NCBI RefSeq assembly: GCF_900100545.1
Contig: NZ_FNDP01000009.1
Coordinates: 59,567 to 123,566, forward strand
Direction: 5' to 3'
Source: Pseudobutyrivibrio sp. 49
GTDB lineage: Bacteria; Bacillota; Clostridia; Lachnospirales; Lachnospiraceae
Length of the DNA stretch: 64,000 nucleotides
Made by a program: the position numbers and the translations under genes. Positions within the stretch are counted from its first letter, which is position 1. Every line of letters starts with the position of its first letter. The notes under the pieces were generated by a model. The model was not told the DNA's origin. It searched no databases and was given only the letters and a program-made list of their open reading frames with translations. Positions 37,541 through 46,120 of the stretch are shown piece after piece.

Positions 37541-38356
37541 CTATAGTAAAAATTCCTTTATTTTCCGTTCTACAAGCTTTACATCAATAGGAATATCCTC
37601 TGATTCCATTGTAGTAATCAAGTTTTTGCCTAAAAGGTATCCATGCTTCTCGTAATTCTGTATCTTTTTAAAATTCTTTGTTGCATATTCTATGTCAGAA
37701 ACAATACCCAAATGCTCCCAATACAAGGTCTTTCTTGTTCTAACATTTAAAGCCACAAAATCAGGATATACTGTGTTGTACCCCAACTCTAGCATTGGTT
37801 CATACTGATATGGTATCTTATATTTCTCCAATGTATCTGCAATTATCTTTTCGGATTTAGATCTAACCATATCGCCACGATTGGTTTGATATATTCCATC
37901 TTCATGATATGTATTCTGTTGGCCTGGATGTGCTTCATACCATCTTTTGATAAAACAATCATCTGGTTCCATTACAGGAATTACCATACTCTTTCTAGCA
38001 TCTGGCAATTTTTCATACAAAGCTTCAACTTCACATATATCATAATTTGAAATAAATCTATCGAGTCTATTTCTTAAATTTACTAACTTTTTATCTACTG
38101 CAACCTCATAATCTCTTTGGATTAGTTTCTTTACAAGCTTAAACTTCTCTTTACCAGCGTATTTGCGCTTGCCAGTGTCCTTATCTATCAAATAATACTG
38201 ATGGCACCCTCTGACTGTTGAAGCTTTCACACCGAACTCAGGCAGATTCTTTAATCTAGCTAGATTCTTATTGTTAAGTGTTATCAATGATTCAATCTCT
38301 TTTAGTTGTGCCTCTAATTCATTCTTATAATTTCTCAACTCGTCCTCCATTTTCAT
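37541..38356 (-). CDS. PD-(D/E)XK-like nuclease-fold protein
   Basis: I do not recognise a named family. The first 110 residues are mostly charged helices, including a probable coiled coil (4-35). The C-terminal half has a pattern matching the restriction-endonuclease-like fold: Glu169 in VRSKSEKIIADTL, Asp199 in NTVYPDFVAL and Glu214 in TLYWEHLGI, with YQYEP before them. That E...PD...ExH/G order is seen in helicase-associated and stand-alone PD-(D/E)XK nucleases. The start ATG at 38356 has only GGATGAG as a ribosome-binding site, and this lies in the right arm of the first repeat unit of the adjoining array. Role in defence or mobility is speculation. Confidence 0.6.
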   Translation of the reverse strand: MKMEDELRNYKNELEAQLKEIESLITLNNKNLARLKNLPEFGVKASTVRGCHQYYLIDKDTGKRKYAGKEKFKLVKKLIQRDYEVAVDKKLVNLRNRLDRFISNYDICEVEALYEKLPDARKSMVIPVMEPDDCFIKRWYEAHPGQQNTYHEDGIYQTNRGDMVRSKSEKIIADTLEKYKIPYQYEPMLELGYNTVYPDFVALNVRTRKTLYWEHLGIVSDIEYATKNFKKIQNYEKHGYLLGKNLITTMESEDIPIDVKLVERKIKEFLL

Positions 38357-38361
38357 TCATA

Positions 38362-38661
38362 ACTCATCCCAAATAGTTATTTAACACGTTTGGGATGCAT
38401 AAAATAATTTTGATTTTTTGACTATGCATCCCAGCAATCAATTCTTCCTATTTAGGATGCATAAATTACGGCTTTTCGCCCTAATTTCATCATTATTCCC
38501 GGCTACTCTGATTGAAAATGCATCCCATAAGTCTTTTTATCTATTTAGGATGCATCAAATCTGATAGTCATGCATCCTGAATCATATTTTGTCTTCTTTG
38601 GGATGCATGGCCTAAATTTAGTATGCATCCCGAAATGCAACGTATCCCTTACAGGATGCAT
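38362..38661. repeat. array A: five inverted-repeat units ATGCATCCCAAA-N15-TTTGGGATGCAT
   Basis: Half-sites alternate in orientation. Reverse half-sites start near 38362 (degenerate), 38424, 38518, 38570 and 38623. Forward half-sites end at 38400, 38462, 38555, 38608 and 38661. Within a unit the gap between the 12-base arms is 14-15 bases (about 18-21 in the last unit), and the gap sequence differs in every copy. Gaps between units are 23, 55, 14 and 14 bases. Each unit would fold into a 12-base-pair hairpin. It lies in the promoter and leader region of the PD-(D/E)XK-like gene. A second array is at 46817-47076. Confidence 0.9.
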
Positions 38662-38832
38662 AACACATCAAAATCCTCAAATAAATCTAAAAAGTTCATC
38701 TTGGAATAATTGGCGAAATGAAAAGCTTTGCCATGATAGTGATAAATCTATATCACTTTTCAAACGATAGATAGTAATATAACGTGCATGAAATAAAATG
38801 TCAAGTCATATGATGACTGCATCCCCACAAAA

Positions 38833-38862
38833 CAAAAAAGAGAGCCGAAATACTCGGCTCTC
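38833..38862 (-). terminator. terminator of the kinase-GNAT fusion gene
   Basis: GAGAGCCGA pairs perfectly with TCGGCTCTC around a five-base loop; the minus strand continues with six T residues. It begins 31 bases after the stop codon. Confidence 0.92.
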
Positions 38863-38892
38863 CTGAAGATATCTATTCAAATTGATTCATAT

Positions 38893-39999
38893 TTACTTTA
38901 TTTCCTTTGAATACAAGAAATCATCATCGCCACCGTAATTAGTAATCTCTTTTACGAAGGAATATCCAAAGTGTTCGTATAATCCAGCGTTTTCCCAAGG
39001 TGTAGGAATATAACTTCTTGTGAATCCCTGCTCCTTCAGATACTCATTGGCATAATCTATCAGCTTTCCACTTATTCTGTGTCCACGGAATTCTTCTGTC
39101 ACAAACACACAGGATACCCAAGGATATAGTTCTGGCAAAGGATAATAATCCTCTTTCATGACAGAGGTCATTCCGATTATATTGCCTTTGACCTTTGCTA
39201 CAAACATTGTCTCCCAATCAGAAAACTCCCAGTTTCTCACAAGGTTCGCGATATGCTCCTTTACTTCAATCCATGAACATCCCTCAATAAACTTCAATAA
39301 ATCTTCTGCCAGCGGTGTACCTTTATCAACCTTTTGTATCTCAAAGTCCTCAGGTAAACACCATCCGAAATGCTTAGCAACAAGATTCGCTGTTTCCTCA
39401 ACAGTTCTGTTTTCGTCACGCTCAAGCCAGAAGTAATCGCTGTTTTTGATGGAATTATAAGGACTGGCATTCAAAGAACATAGGGTTTCATTACAATTTG
39501 CTTTTGCCGCCTCAGGATTAGTAGTACTTTCTATAAATTCCTTAAAGCCCTGATGGTCTGGTCTATTGCAATACTCATCAACTATATCAACAGGCTCTCG
39601 AAGCATAAATGCTATCCTTGATGGATCAGTTAATTTCTTTGCCTGATCTAGTGTCAAATGGCAATCACAAATAACAGGCCCATTCTGAGATAATCTTATA
39701 AGATCCAATAGAACAAAATCCAACTGCTCCCTTGTGTTATCAAGTAACCACTGCCTGTACTCCTCTGGCTTCCTGCCAAAGAACTCATCTGCACTTCCAA
39801 ATCTTTTATTCATGTTTGGCTGATGCTCTTTGTCTGATAAAGCCTGATGAACTGGAAAATGCTCATCAATATCAAAAACTGGAATACCAAACTTCTCGCC
39901 AAGTGCTTTTGAAACTGTTGTCTTGCCTCCGCAAGGTGTACCTGTAATAAAGTAAACGTTTCTTAAATACTCTTTTATTATATTGTCCTGAAATATCAT
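38893..39999 (-). CDS. P-loop kinase fused to a GNAT acetyltransferase
   Basis: This 368-residue protein joins two enzyme domains. Residues 10-210 form a P-loop nucleotide-binding domain with Walker A GTPCGGKTT (20-28), DIDEHF as the likely metal/acceptor site and an ICDCH Walker B-like strand; it resembles small-molecule or zeta-toxin-like kinases. Residues 215-365 form a GNAT domain with CVFVTEEFRGHRISGKLIDY as the acetyl-CoA loop and ENAGLYEHFGYSF at the end. AGGAGA precedes the ATG. Two-domain kinase/acetyltransferase proteins occur among antibiotic-modifying enzymes, but neither domain matches a resistance enzyme I can name. A possible leader peptide and alternative hairpins lie upstream. 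Confidence 0.8.
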   Translation of the reverse strand: MIFQDNIIKEYLRNVYFITGTPCGGKTTVSKALGEKFGIPVFDIDEHFPVHQALSDKEHQPNMNKRFGSADEFFGRKPEEYRQWLLDNTREQLDFVLLDLIRLSQNGPVICDCHLTLDQAKKLTDPSRIAFMLREPVDIVDEYCNRPDHQGFKEFIESTTNPEAAKANCNETLCSLNASPYNSIKNSDYFWLERDENRTVEETANLVAKHFGWCLPEDFEIQKVDKGTPLAEDLLKFIEGCSWIEVKEHIANLVRNWEFSDWETMFVAKVKGNIIGMTSVMKEDYYPLPELYPWVSCVFVTEEFRGHRISGKLIDYANEYLKEQGFTRSYIPTPWENAGLYEHFGYSFVKEITNYGGDDDFLYSKEIK

Positions 40000-40028
40000 T
40001 TCGATTCTCCTTATATAAATAGTTTTTT

Positions 40029-40075
40029 AGTTTCGAGTTGATCGAAGCATGAAACTATTCAATAAGTTTCATGCT
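40029..40075 (-). promoter_or_regulatory. mutually exclusive hairpins in the leader of the kinase-GNAT gene
   Basis: AGCATGAAACT (40046-40056) pairs perfectly with AGTTTCATGCT (40065-40075). The GAAACTA part of the inner arm (40051-40057) can instead pair with TAGTTTC (40029-40035). The two stems share bases and cannot form together. There is no terminator T run. Confidence 0.5.
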
Positions 40076-40093
40076 GTTAGATATTTCTTAATC

Positions 40094-40114
40094 TTAAAAA
40101 CATAACCATTTCAT
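40094..40114 (-). CDS. possible leader peptide MKWLCF
   Basis: On the minus strand a GGAGG ribosome-binding site is followed three bases later by ATG and a frame of six codons encoding MKWLCF, then TAA. It precedes the alternative hairpins and the kinase-GNAT gene. The site is strong, but so short a frame may be chance. Confidence 0.35.
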   Translation of the reverse strand: MKWLCF

Positions 40115-40138
40115 TTTCCTCCAATTTGTTATTTCATT

Positions 40139-40177
40139 AAAAAAGCCGTGCTACGAACTATACATTCATAGCACGAC
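40139..40177 (-). terminator. terminator of guaA
   Basis: CGTGCTA pairs with TAGCACG with a G-C closing pair outside and a 15-base loop; the minus strand continues with six T residues. It lies 62 bases after the guaA stop codon. Confidence 0.85.
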
Positions 40178-40238
40178 TATTTATTTGTACCACAAAACTA
40201 AATAATTGTCACGTTTTTCTCAGTATAAAGTTTATTGG

Positions 40239-41786
40239 TTACTCAAGTTCCACAGTTCCTGGTGGCTTAGAAGTAAGGTCGTACATTACGCGGTTAACGC
40301 CCTTAACCTCGTTGATGATGCGGCTCATAACACGCTGAAGTACTTCGAATGGAATCTCAGAAGCCTCGGCCGTCATGAAGTCTACTGTTTCAACAGCGCG
40401 AAGGACTACTGCGTAGTCATATGTACGCTCGTCACCCATAACACCTACGGAGCGCATGTTTGAAAGGGCTGCGAAGTACTGATCTGGAAGTTTCTCAAGG
40501 CCAGCCTCAGCAAGCTCTGTTCTGTAAATATAATCAGCATCCTGAACGATGCGAACCTTTTCTGCTGTAACCTCTCCGATGATACGGATACCAAGGCCTG
40601 GGCCTGGGAATGGCTGACGGAATACAAGGTATTCTGGAAGCCCAAGCTCAAGACCAACCTTACGAACCTCATCCTTGAAAAGGTTTCTAAGTGGCTCGAT
40701 GATTTCTTTGAAGTCAACATAATCAGGAAGACCACCTACATTGTGGTGAGACTTGATAACTACTGACTCGCCGCCAAGACCTGACTCTACAACGTCTGGG
40801 TAAATAGTTCCCTGTGCAAGGAAATCTACTGTGCCAATCTTCTTAGCTTCTTCCTCAAATACACGGATGAATTCCTCACCGATAATCTTACGCTTCTGCT
40901 CTGGCTCCTCAACGCCAGCAAGCTTTGCATAGTAGCGGTCTGCAGCATTTACGCGAATAAAGTTGATATCGAAAGAACCCTTAGGTCCGAATACGCCCTC
41001 AACCTCATCGCCTTCGTTTTTACGAAGAAGACCGTGGTCTACAAATACACATGTAAGCTGCTTTCCGATAGCCTTAGCAAGAAGGGCTGCAAGTACAGAT
41101 GAATCAACACCACCTGAAAGTGCAAGAAGTACCTTTCCTGAACCAACGCGCTCACGTATTTCACCGATTGTCTGCTCAACAAAGGAATCCATACGCCATG
41201 TACCTGCTGTACCGCAGATATTGCGAACGAAATTAAATAAAATGTCCTTACCCTGAACAGTGTGAAGCACCTCTGGGTGGAACTGAATTGCATAAAGCTT
41301 CTTTGCCTCACATGCTGATGCTGCAACTGGGCAATCTGCTGTGTGGGCAATTATCTCAAAACCAGGAGCAACCTTGCTGATGTAATCGAAATGACTCATC
41401 CAAACAATAGTTGATTTTTCAACGCCTGCGAATAAAGTATCGCCTGCTCCATCAATAAATGTCTCTGTCTTACCATATTCACGAACTGGGGCCTTTTCAA
41501 CCTTTCCTCCGAGAACATGCATCATAAGCTGTGCGCCATAGCAAAGGCCAAGCACAGGTATTCCTAATTCGAAAAGCTCCTTAGTGTAAGTAGGGGCACC
41601 TTCCTCATAGCAGGAATTTGGACCACCTGTAAGGATAATTCCCTTAGGATTCATTTCTTTGATTTGTTCAAGCGGGGTACGATAAGAATAGATTTCACAA
41701 TAGACGTTACATTCTCTGACACGGCGGGCTACAAGCTGATTGTACTGACCGCCAAAGTCAATAACAATGACTTTTTCCTGGTTCAT
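40239..41786 (-). CDS. guaA: GMP synthase (glutamine-hydrolysing)
   Basis: This enzyme converts XMP to GMP using ATP and glutamine. The 515 residues have an N-terminal class I glutamine amidotransferase domain (1-190) with nucleophile Cys82 in [11 protein letters not shown] and a His-x-Glu in [10 protein letters not shown]. The ATP pyrophosphatase domain carries the P-loop [15 protein letters not shown] (about residue 220), and the C-terminal dimerisation domain ends in the typical KPPGTVELE. The start ATG follows an AAGGAG site. The gene is alone, with its own promoter and terminator, and is far from guaB, which supplies its substrate. Confidence 0.98.
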   Translation of the reverse strand: MNQEKVIVIDFGGQYNQLVARRVRECNVYCEIYSYRTPLEQIKEMNPKGIILTGGPNSCYEEGAPTYTKELFELGIPVLGLCYGAQLMMHVLGGKVEKAPVREYGKTETFIDGAGDTLFAGVEKSTIVWMSHFDYISKVAPGFEIIAHTADCPVAASACEAKKLYAIQFHPEVLHTVQGKDILFNFVRNICGTAGTWRMDSFVEQTIGEIRERVGSGKVLLALSGGVDSSVLAALLAKAIGKQLTCVFVDHGLLRKNEGDEVEGVFGPKGSFDINFIRVNAADRYYAKLAGVEEPEQKRKIIGEEFIRVFEEEAKKIGTVDFLAQGTIYPDVVESGLGGESVVIKSHHNVGGLPDYVDFKEIIEPLRNLFKDEVRKVGLELGLPEYLVFRQPFPGPGLGIRIIGEVTAEKVRIVQDADYIYRTELAEAGLEKLPDQYFAALSNMRSVGVMGDERTYDYAVVLRAVETVDFMTAEASEIPFEVLQRVMSRIINEVKGVNRVMYDLTSKPPGTVELE

Positions 41787-41829
41787 TAGTCGCTCCTTTG
41801 AAATTAAAATTGATATTTAAATTTCCTAT

Positions 41830-41858
41830 ATAATATATGCTTTTACCTTTTTCTTCAA
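41830..41858 (-). promoter_or_regulatory. promoter of guaA
   Basis: On the minus strand TTGAAG is followed after exactly 17 bases by TATTAT, about 44 bases before the guaA start codon. I saw no riboswitch in the leader. Confidence 0.7.
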
Positions 41859-41938
41859 CAGTTAATATTAATAATTTATTTTTATTATCCGATAACGTAT
41901 ATAGAAATATGTAACTATGTTAGGTTTTGGAGTTTCAT

Positions 41939-42439
41939 ATGAATATTAGCCTTACCAATTCTCTTTCACTAAGAATATATTATGGACAGTATTCAGCACT
42001 TGCAAAAAACTCGACCCGAAAGGATGCCACAAAAGGTACTCTTTCTTTTGCCGATGCAAGTGCGCTTCGTAATGCTGTCAGAAGACTCCAGGACTACAAG
42101 TTCGAAGATGGTACTGAGGCTGAGATTCAGGAAAAGCTTAAAGCTTTCACTGATACTGTTAATAGCACCTTGGAATCAGGGGCTGAATATTCCAGCAACA
42201 GTTCTTCAGTTAAGAACGCTGTATCAAAGATAAGGAATCTTAATAAAGAATATGCTTCAGACCTAAAAAAGATTGGTATCTCGGTGGCAAAAGATGGCAC
42301 CCTTTCTTTATACGAGTCAGCCTCAAAGCTTTATAAGAAAGAAAAGTTCTCCAAGTTTTTTGATAAAGATTCCAAATACCTTAATGATTTATATAGCGCA
42401 GCACAAAGGATTACACGCCGCGTAGACGTTAGGATTTAA
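41939..42439 (+). CDS. small protein resembling part of the flagellar cap protein FliD
   Basis: I do not recognise a named family. The 166-residue protein has no signal peptide or membrane helix. The segment ALRNAVRRLQDYKFED, a helical KAFTDTVNSTLESG, and a later LKKIGISVAKDGTLSLYESA resemble the order of motifs at the C-terminal end of FliD and related hook-associated proteins, in which DIG-x-x-x-xKDGTLSLDE is common. It is far shorter than FliD. GGAG lies six bases before the chosen ATG; a TTG four codons earlier is the longest frame. No flagellar genes are nearby. It precedes the trkA operon, separated from it by two overlapping hairpins. Confidence 0.55.
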   Translation: MNISLTNSLSLRIYYGQYSALAKNSTRKDATKGTLSFADASALRNAVRRLQDYKFEDGTEAEIQEKLKAFTDTVNSTLESGAEYSSNSSSVKNAVSKIRNLNKEYASDLKKIGISVAKDGTLSLYESASKLYKKEKFSKFFDKDSKYLNDLYSAAQRITRRVDVRI

Positions 42440-42452
42440 CTTGAACTTTTGC

Positions 42453-42495
42453 CCCATATGGATTAAATTATCATATGGGAGATTTTGTAATCTCC
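42453..42495 (+). promoter_or_regulatory. two overlapping hairpins upstream of trkA
   Basis: CCCATATG (42453-42460) pairs with CATATGGG (42472-42479), and GGAGATT (42478-42484) pairs with AATCTCC (42489-42495). They share two G residues. The first may end the upstream transcript; the pair lies 28-70 bases before trkA. No T run is visible, so termination is uncertain. Confidence 0.5.
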
Positions 42496-42522
42496 TAATA
42501 TTATTTTGGAGGCAATTTTTAA

Positions 42523-43911
42523 ATGCTGTTTAGTTCGTCTCAAAAAAGAGGACTGAAAATAATTATTGTAGGATGCGGTAAAGTTGGACGCACCCTTGTT
42601 GACAGACTATCCAAGGAAGGTCATGACATCGTCGTCATCGACCAGAAACAAGATCGAATAGATAATCTTACAAATCTTTACGATATCATGGGCATTCAGG
42701 GAAATGGTGCCAGCTACAGCACTCAGCTGGAAGCAGGTATCAAGGATGCCGATCTTATCATCGCTGTTACTAACTCAGATGAGCTTAATCTCCTCTGCTG
42801 TACAATCGCAAAGCAGGTAGGTGATTGCGCTTCTATCGCACGAGTTAGAAACCCAGACTATTCAAAGGAAATTTCATACCTTCAGGAAAAGCTTGGTCTT
42901 GTAATGATCATTAACCCTGAGTTGGAGGCTGCAAAGGAGATTTCATCAATTCTCTCTCTTCCTTCTACTCTTGAGGTTTCATCCTTCGCTCACGGTCAGG
43001 CTGAAATGGTTGAGTTTAAAATCGAAGAAGGAAATGTTCTTGATGGGCTTAAAGTTAAAGACTTAAGTTCTAATATTTCAAGCAAGGTGCTGGTTACTGC
43101 TGTTAAGCGCGGTTCCGAAATTATCATTCCAACTGGTGATTTCACTCTTCAGGCTAACGATATCGTCAGTGCCGTAGGTGCACGTCGTTTTGCCCGTACC
43201 TTCTTAAATGAAATCGGCTTCAAGACACGTCAGGTTAAAGACTGCCTTATCGTTGGTGGTGGTAAATCTTCTTACTACCTTGCAAATCTTCTACTTCAGG
43301 CTCGTATTAATGTACGTATTATCGAGCGAAACAAGGAGCGCTGCGAGGAGCTTTCTGTAGCACTTCCAAAGGCTACTATCATCAATGGTGACGGTGGCGA
43401 CGAGGCGTTACTTCGCGAAGAAGGCATCGAATATGTTGAGAGCTTCGTTCCTCTTACAGGAATCGATGAAGAGAATGTTCTTCTTACACTTTATGCTAAT
43501 CAGGTTAGCAATGCTAAGGTTGTAACAAAAGTCAACCGTATTAATTTTGATAATGTATTATCTCAGCTTAACCTTGGTTCTGTGGTTTATCCACGCCATA
43601 TCACAGCTGAATCTATCATCGCCTATGTACGTGCCAAGAGCGCTTCTGGAGATGGAAATGATATCCTTACTCTCTACCACATGTTTGATAGAAAGGTTGA
43701 GGCTATCGAGTTCAACATTACTGAGAAATCAAATGCTACAGGCGTTCCATTCTCAGTTTTACAGTTTAAAGACAATGTCTTAATTGCCTTTATCAATCGT
43801 AACGGTAAAATCATTATTCCAAGTGGTTCTGATACTATCGAGGTCGGGGACACAGTCATGGTTGTTACCACACACACTGGCTTTGCAACTATATTAGATA
43901 CATTGAGGTAA
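42523..43911 (+). CDS. trkA: Trk potassium uptake protein TrkA
   Basis: This is the cytoplasmic regulatory subunit of the Trk K+ channel. It binds NAD(H) and nucleotides and gates TrkH. The 462 residues contain two RCK units: the first Rossmann domain has IIVGCGKVGRTLVDRL (about 14-30) and VIDQK, and the second starts near 240 with LIVGGGKSSYYLANLL. A TrkA_C domain follows each (for example about 135-220 and 380-460). GGAGG precedes the ATG. It is the first gene of a four-gene transcript; trkH starts seven bases after its stop codon. Confidence 0.95.
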   Translation: MLFSSSQKRGLKIIIVGCGKVGRTLVDRLSKEGHDIVVIDQKQDRIDNLTNLYDIMGIQGNGASYSTQLEAGIKDADLIIAVTNSDELNLLCCTIAKQVGDCASIARVRNPDYSKEISYLQEKLGLVMIINPELEAAKEISSILSLPSTLEVSSFAHGQAEMVEFKIEEGNVLDGLKVKDLSSNISSKVLVTAVKRGSEIIIPTGDFTLQANDIVSAVGARRFARTFLNEIGFKTRQVKDCLIVGGGKSSYYLANLLLQARINVRIIERNKERCEELSVALPKATIINGDGGDEALLREEGIEYVESFVPLTGIDEENVLLTLYANQVSNAKVVTKVNRINFDNVLSQLNLGSVVYPRHITAESIIAYVRAKSASGDGNDILTLYHMFDRKVEAIEFNITEKSNATGVPFSVLQFKDNVLIAFINRNGKIIIPSGSDTIEVGDTVMVVTTHTGFATILDTLR

Positions 43912-43918
43912 ATAATGC

Positions 43919-45427
43919 ATGAATAATTCCGTCATTCGTTTTATCCTGCTTTACGTAGTGGGATTCATGGGAATATTTTTGATGCTACCGATTTTCGTAG
44001 CACTTATATATCACGAGGATGTTTGGATTGATTACGCAGTAGTTGCGGTTCCTTGTCTTATCCTCGGCATACTTAACAGTCGAGTAAAGCCTAAGGAGGT
44101 CTCCTTCTATTTGAAGGAAGGTTTCTTCTGCACAGGCGCTTCGTGGGTTATCTTATCAGTCATCGGTGCCATTCCACTTTGGCTTACAAATGAGATTCCA
44201 CATTTTGTTGATGCTGTTTTCGAGACTGTTTCCGGCTTCACTACAACCGGAGCTTCTATATTAGATAATGTTGAAGCGCTTTCACACGCTTCACTCTTCT
44301 GGCGAAGCTTCACTCACCTTGTTGGTGGTATGGGAGTTTTAGTATTCCTTCTTACTATAATTCCTCTTGCCGGTGGTGAGGGCTCACAGTTCAACCTTAT
44401 GAAGGCTGAGTCACCTGGACCATCAGTTGGAAAGCTTGTTCCAAAGCTTAAAAACACAGCCCAGATGCTTTATTTCATCTATTTAGGATTATGTGCTTTG
44501 GAAATCATTCTTCTTCTTTTAGCAGGAATGACTCCATTTGAAGCTATCAATACAGGTATCGCAACAGCAGGTACTGGAGGATTTGGTATTTACTCAAGCA
44601 GCATTGGTGGATTCAACGTGGCATGTCAGTGGATTGTTGCTATTTTCATGTTTGTATTTGGTGTAAATTTCAACTTCTACTACTATGTACTGTTCCATCA
44701 CGCAAGAGATGCCTTCCGTATGGAGGAAGTTAGAATGTACGCTCTCCTTACTGGTGTCTCAATAGCTATCATTACTGCAAACACTATAAGCTGTAGTGCC
44801 GGACTTTTCGATGCACTTACCAAGGCAGCCTTTCAGGTTACCTCAATCCAGTCATCAACAGGTTTCTCTACTGCAGACTTTGATTTATGGCCACAGACAA
44901 GCCGTTGTGTTTTAGTACTTCTCATGTTTATCGGTGCCTGCGCAGGTTCCACAGGTGGTGGTATTAAGGTTTCACGTTTCGTGCTTATGGGAAAAGCTGT
45001 ACACAAAGAGCTTATCAGCTACATTCATCCACGTAGCGTAAGAAAGACTCTTATGGATGGCAAGCCTGTTACTCACGATACAGTTCGATCAAACAACGTT
45101 TTCTTTGGTACATTTATGCTAGTATTCTTCGTAAGTGTATTTGTTTTATCCTTTGAAAACCTGGACTTTTCAACTGTATTTACATCTGTAATCGCCTGCC
45201 TCAGTAACATAGGACCTGGTCTCAGCATGGTAGGTCCTACACGTAACTTTGCGTTCTACACAGATTTATCTAAGATTGTTCTTATTCTTGATATGCTGGC
45301 AGGACGACTTGAGCTCTTCCCTATTTTGATGCTCTTCCATCCTAATATCTGGCAGGACTTATTTACAAAACGCAAGCACAAAGAATTAAAACATGCCGGA
45401 AAGGTACTTAACGACGATTTCAAATAA
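43919..45427 (+). CDS. trkH: Trk potassium uptake protein TrkH
   Basis: This is the membrane subunit that conducts K+. The 502 residues hold about ten membrane helices and four pore loops. The selectivity-filter segments are recognisable, for example SGFTTTGAS (about 103-111) and GTAGTGGFGI-like repeats near residue 218, STGFSTADF near 314, and SNIGPGLSMVGPT near 433. GAGG precedes the ATG, which lies seven bases after trkA. The next gene starts three bases downstream, so the operon is tightly packed. Confidence 0.95.
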   Translation: MNNSVIRFILLYVVGFMGIFLMLPIFVALIYHEDVWIDYAVVAVPCLILGILNSRVKPKEVSFYLKEGFFCTGASWVILSVIGAIPLWLTNEIPHFVDAVFETVSGFTTTGASILDNVEALSHASLFWRSFTHLVGGMGVLVFLLTIIPLAGGEGSQFNLMKAESPGPSVGKLVPKLKNTAQMLYFIYLGLCALEIILLLLAGMTPFEAINTGIATAGTGGFGIYSSSIGGFNVACQWIVAIFMFVFGVNFNFYYYVLFHHARDAFRMEEVRMYALLTGVSIAIITANTISCSAGLFDALTKAAFQVTSIQSSTGFSTADFDLWPQTSRCVLVLLMFIGACAGSTGGGIKVSRFVLMGKAVHKELISYIHPRSVRKTLMDGKPVTHDTVRSNNVFFGTFMLVFFVSVFVLSFENLDFSTVFTSVIACLSNIGPGLSMVGPTRNFAFYTDLSKIVLILDMLAGRLELFPILMLFHPNIWQDLFTKRKHKELKHAGKVLNDDFK

Positions 45428-45430
45428 TAT

Positions 45431-46087
45431 ATGAATACAGTACTAATGAAGATGACTGAAGCCTACGACTATCAGTCATTCTACGAGAAAATTGAAGATT
45501 GTTGCATTTTAGATTGCAAATCAATAGAAGGCACACGCTGCTATCTGGACGACCTTGCCAAGGAAGTCCTGATAGATAGGCTTGTGCCTTTTGGCGCTGA
45601 CGGAATCCATTTTATAGATTCTGGCAACTATCATTATCTAAGCCTGCTTTGGCTCACAAAAGTTCAGGAGGATTTCAACCTTGTTCTTTTTGATCATCAT
45701 CCTGACAACCAGCCTCCTAGCTTTGGTATGATTACCTCCTGCGGAGGATGGGTTTTAGAGGCACAGGAGACCCTTCCACATCTTAAAGGCATCTACACCT
45801 ATGGCGTAGGTGAAGAAGTACCTATAGATACGCTTCCAAGGGATTTACCTATATATATTTCTATAGATAAGGATGTTATGCGCACAGACGATTCCATCAC
45901 AGATTGGGATCAGGGAGATATGACTCTTTCAACCATGTTAGAAATGCTCTCAGAATTGTGTATGAACCACAAAATAATTGGCGTAGATATATGCGGCGAC
46001 TCAGGCGAAAACGCCGCAGCTGGTGGAAAAATTAATAATCTGACAAATACAACTCTTTTTGACTTTTTATCCGAAAATATCATATAA
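45431..46087 (+). CDS. arginase/ureohydrolase-family protein
   Basis: This 218-residue protein belongs to the ureohydrolase superfamily, which includes arginase, agmatinase and formiminoglutamase and uses a two-metal centre. Metal ligands are visible: His68 in GNYHYLS, Asp88, His90 and Asp92 in LFDHHPD, and Asp146 and Asp148 in ISIDKDVM. It is shorter than arginases (about 300), lacking much of the N-terminal part. The start, three bases after trkH, has no clear ribosome-binding site, implying coupling. The true substrate is unknown; its tight link to K+ uptake genes is unusual. Confidence 0.8.
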   Translation: MNTVLMKMTEAYDYQSFYEKIEDCCILDCKSIEGTRCYLDDLAKEVLIDRLVPFGADGIHFIDSGNYHYLSLLWLTKVQEDFNLVLFDHHPDNQPPSFGMITSCGGWVLEAQETLPHLKGIYTYGVGEEVPIDTLPRDLPIYISIDKDVMRTDDSITDWDQGDMTLSTMLEMLSELCMNHKIIGVDICGDSGENAAAGGKINNLTNTTLFDFLSENII

Positions 46088-46120
46088 TAAGGGTAAGAAA
46101 ATAGATTGGAGGGAACCACT

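Noticed and set aside
42440..42522. c-di-AMP riboswitch before trkA
   Set aside because: The 83-base gap is too short and the conserved core is absent; only two simple hairpins are present.
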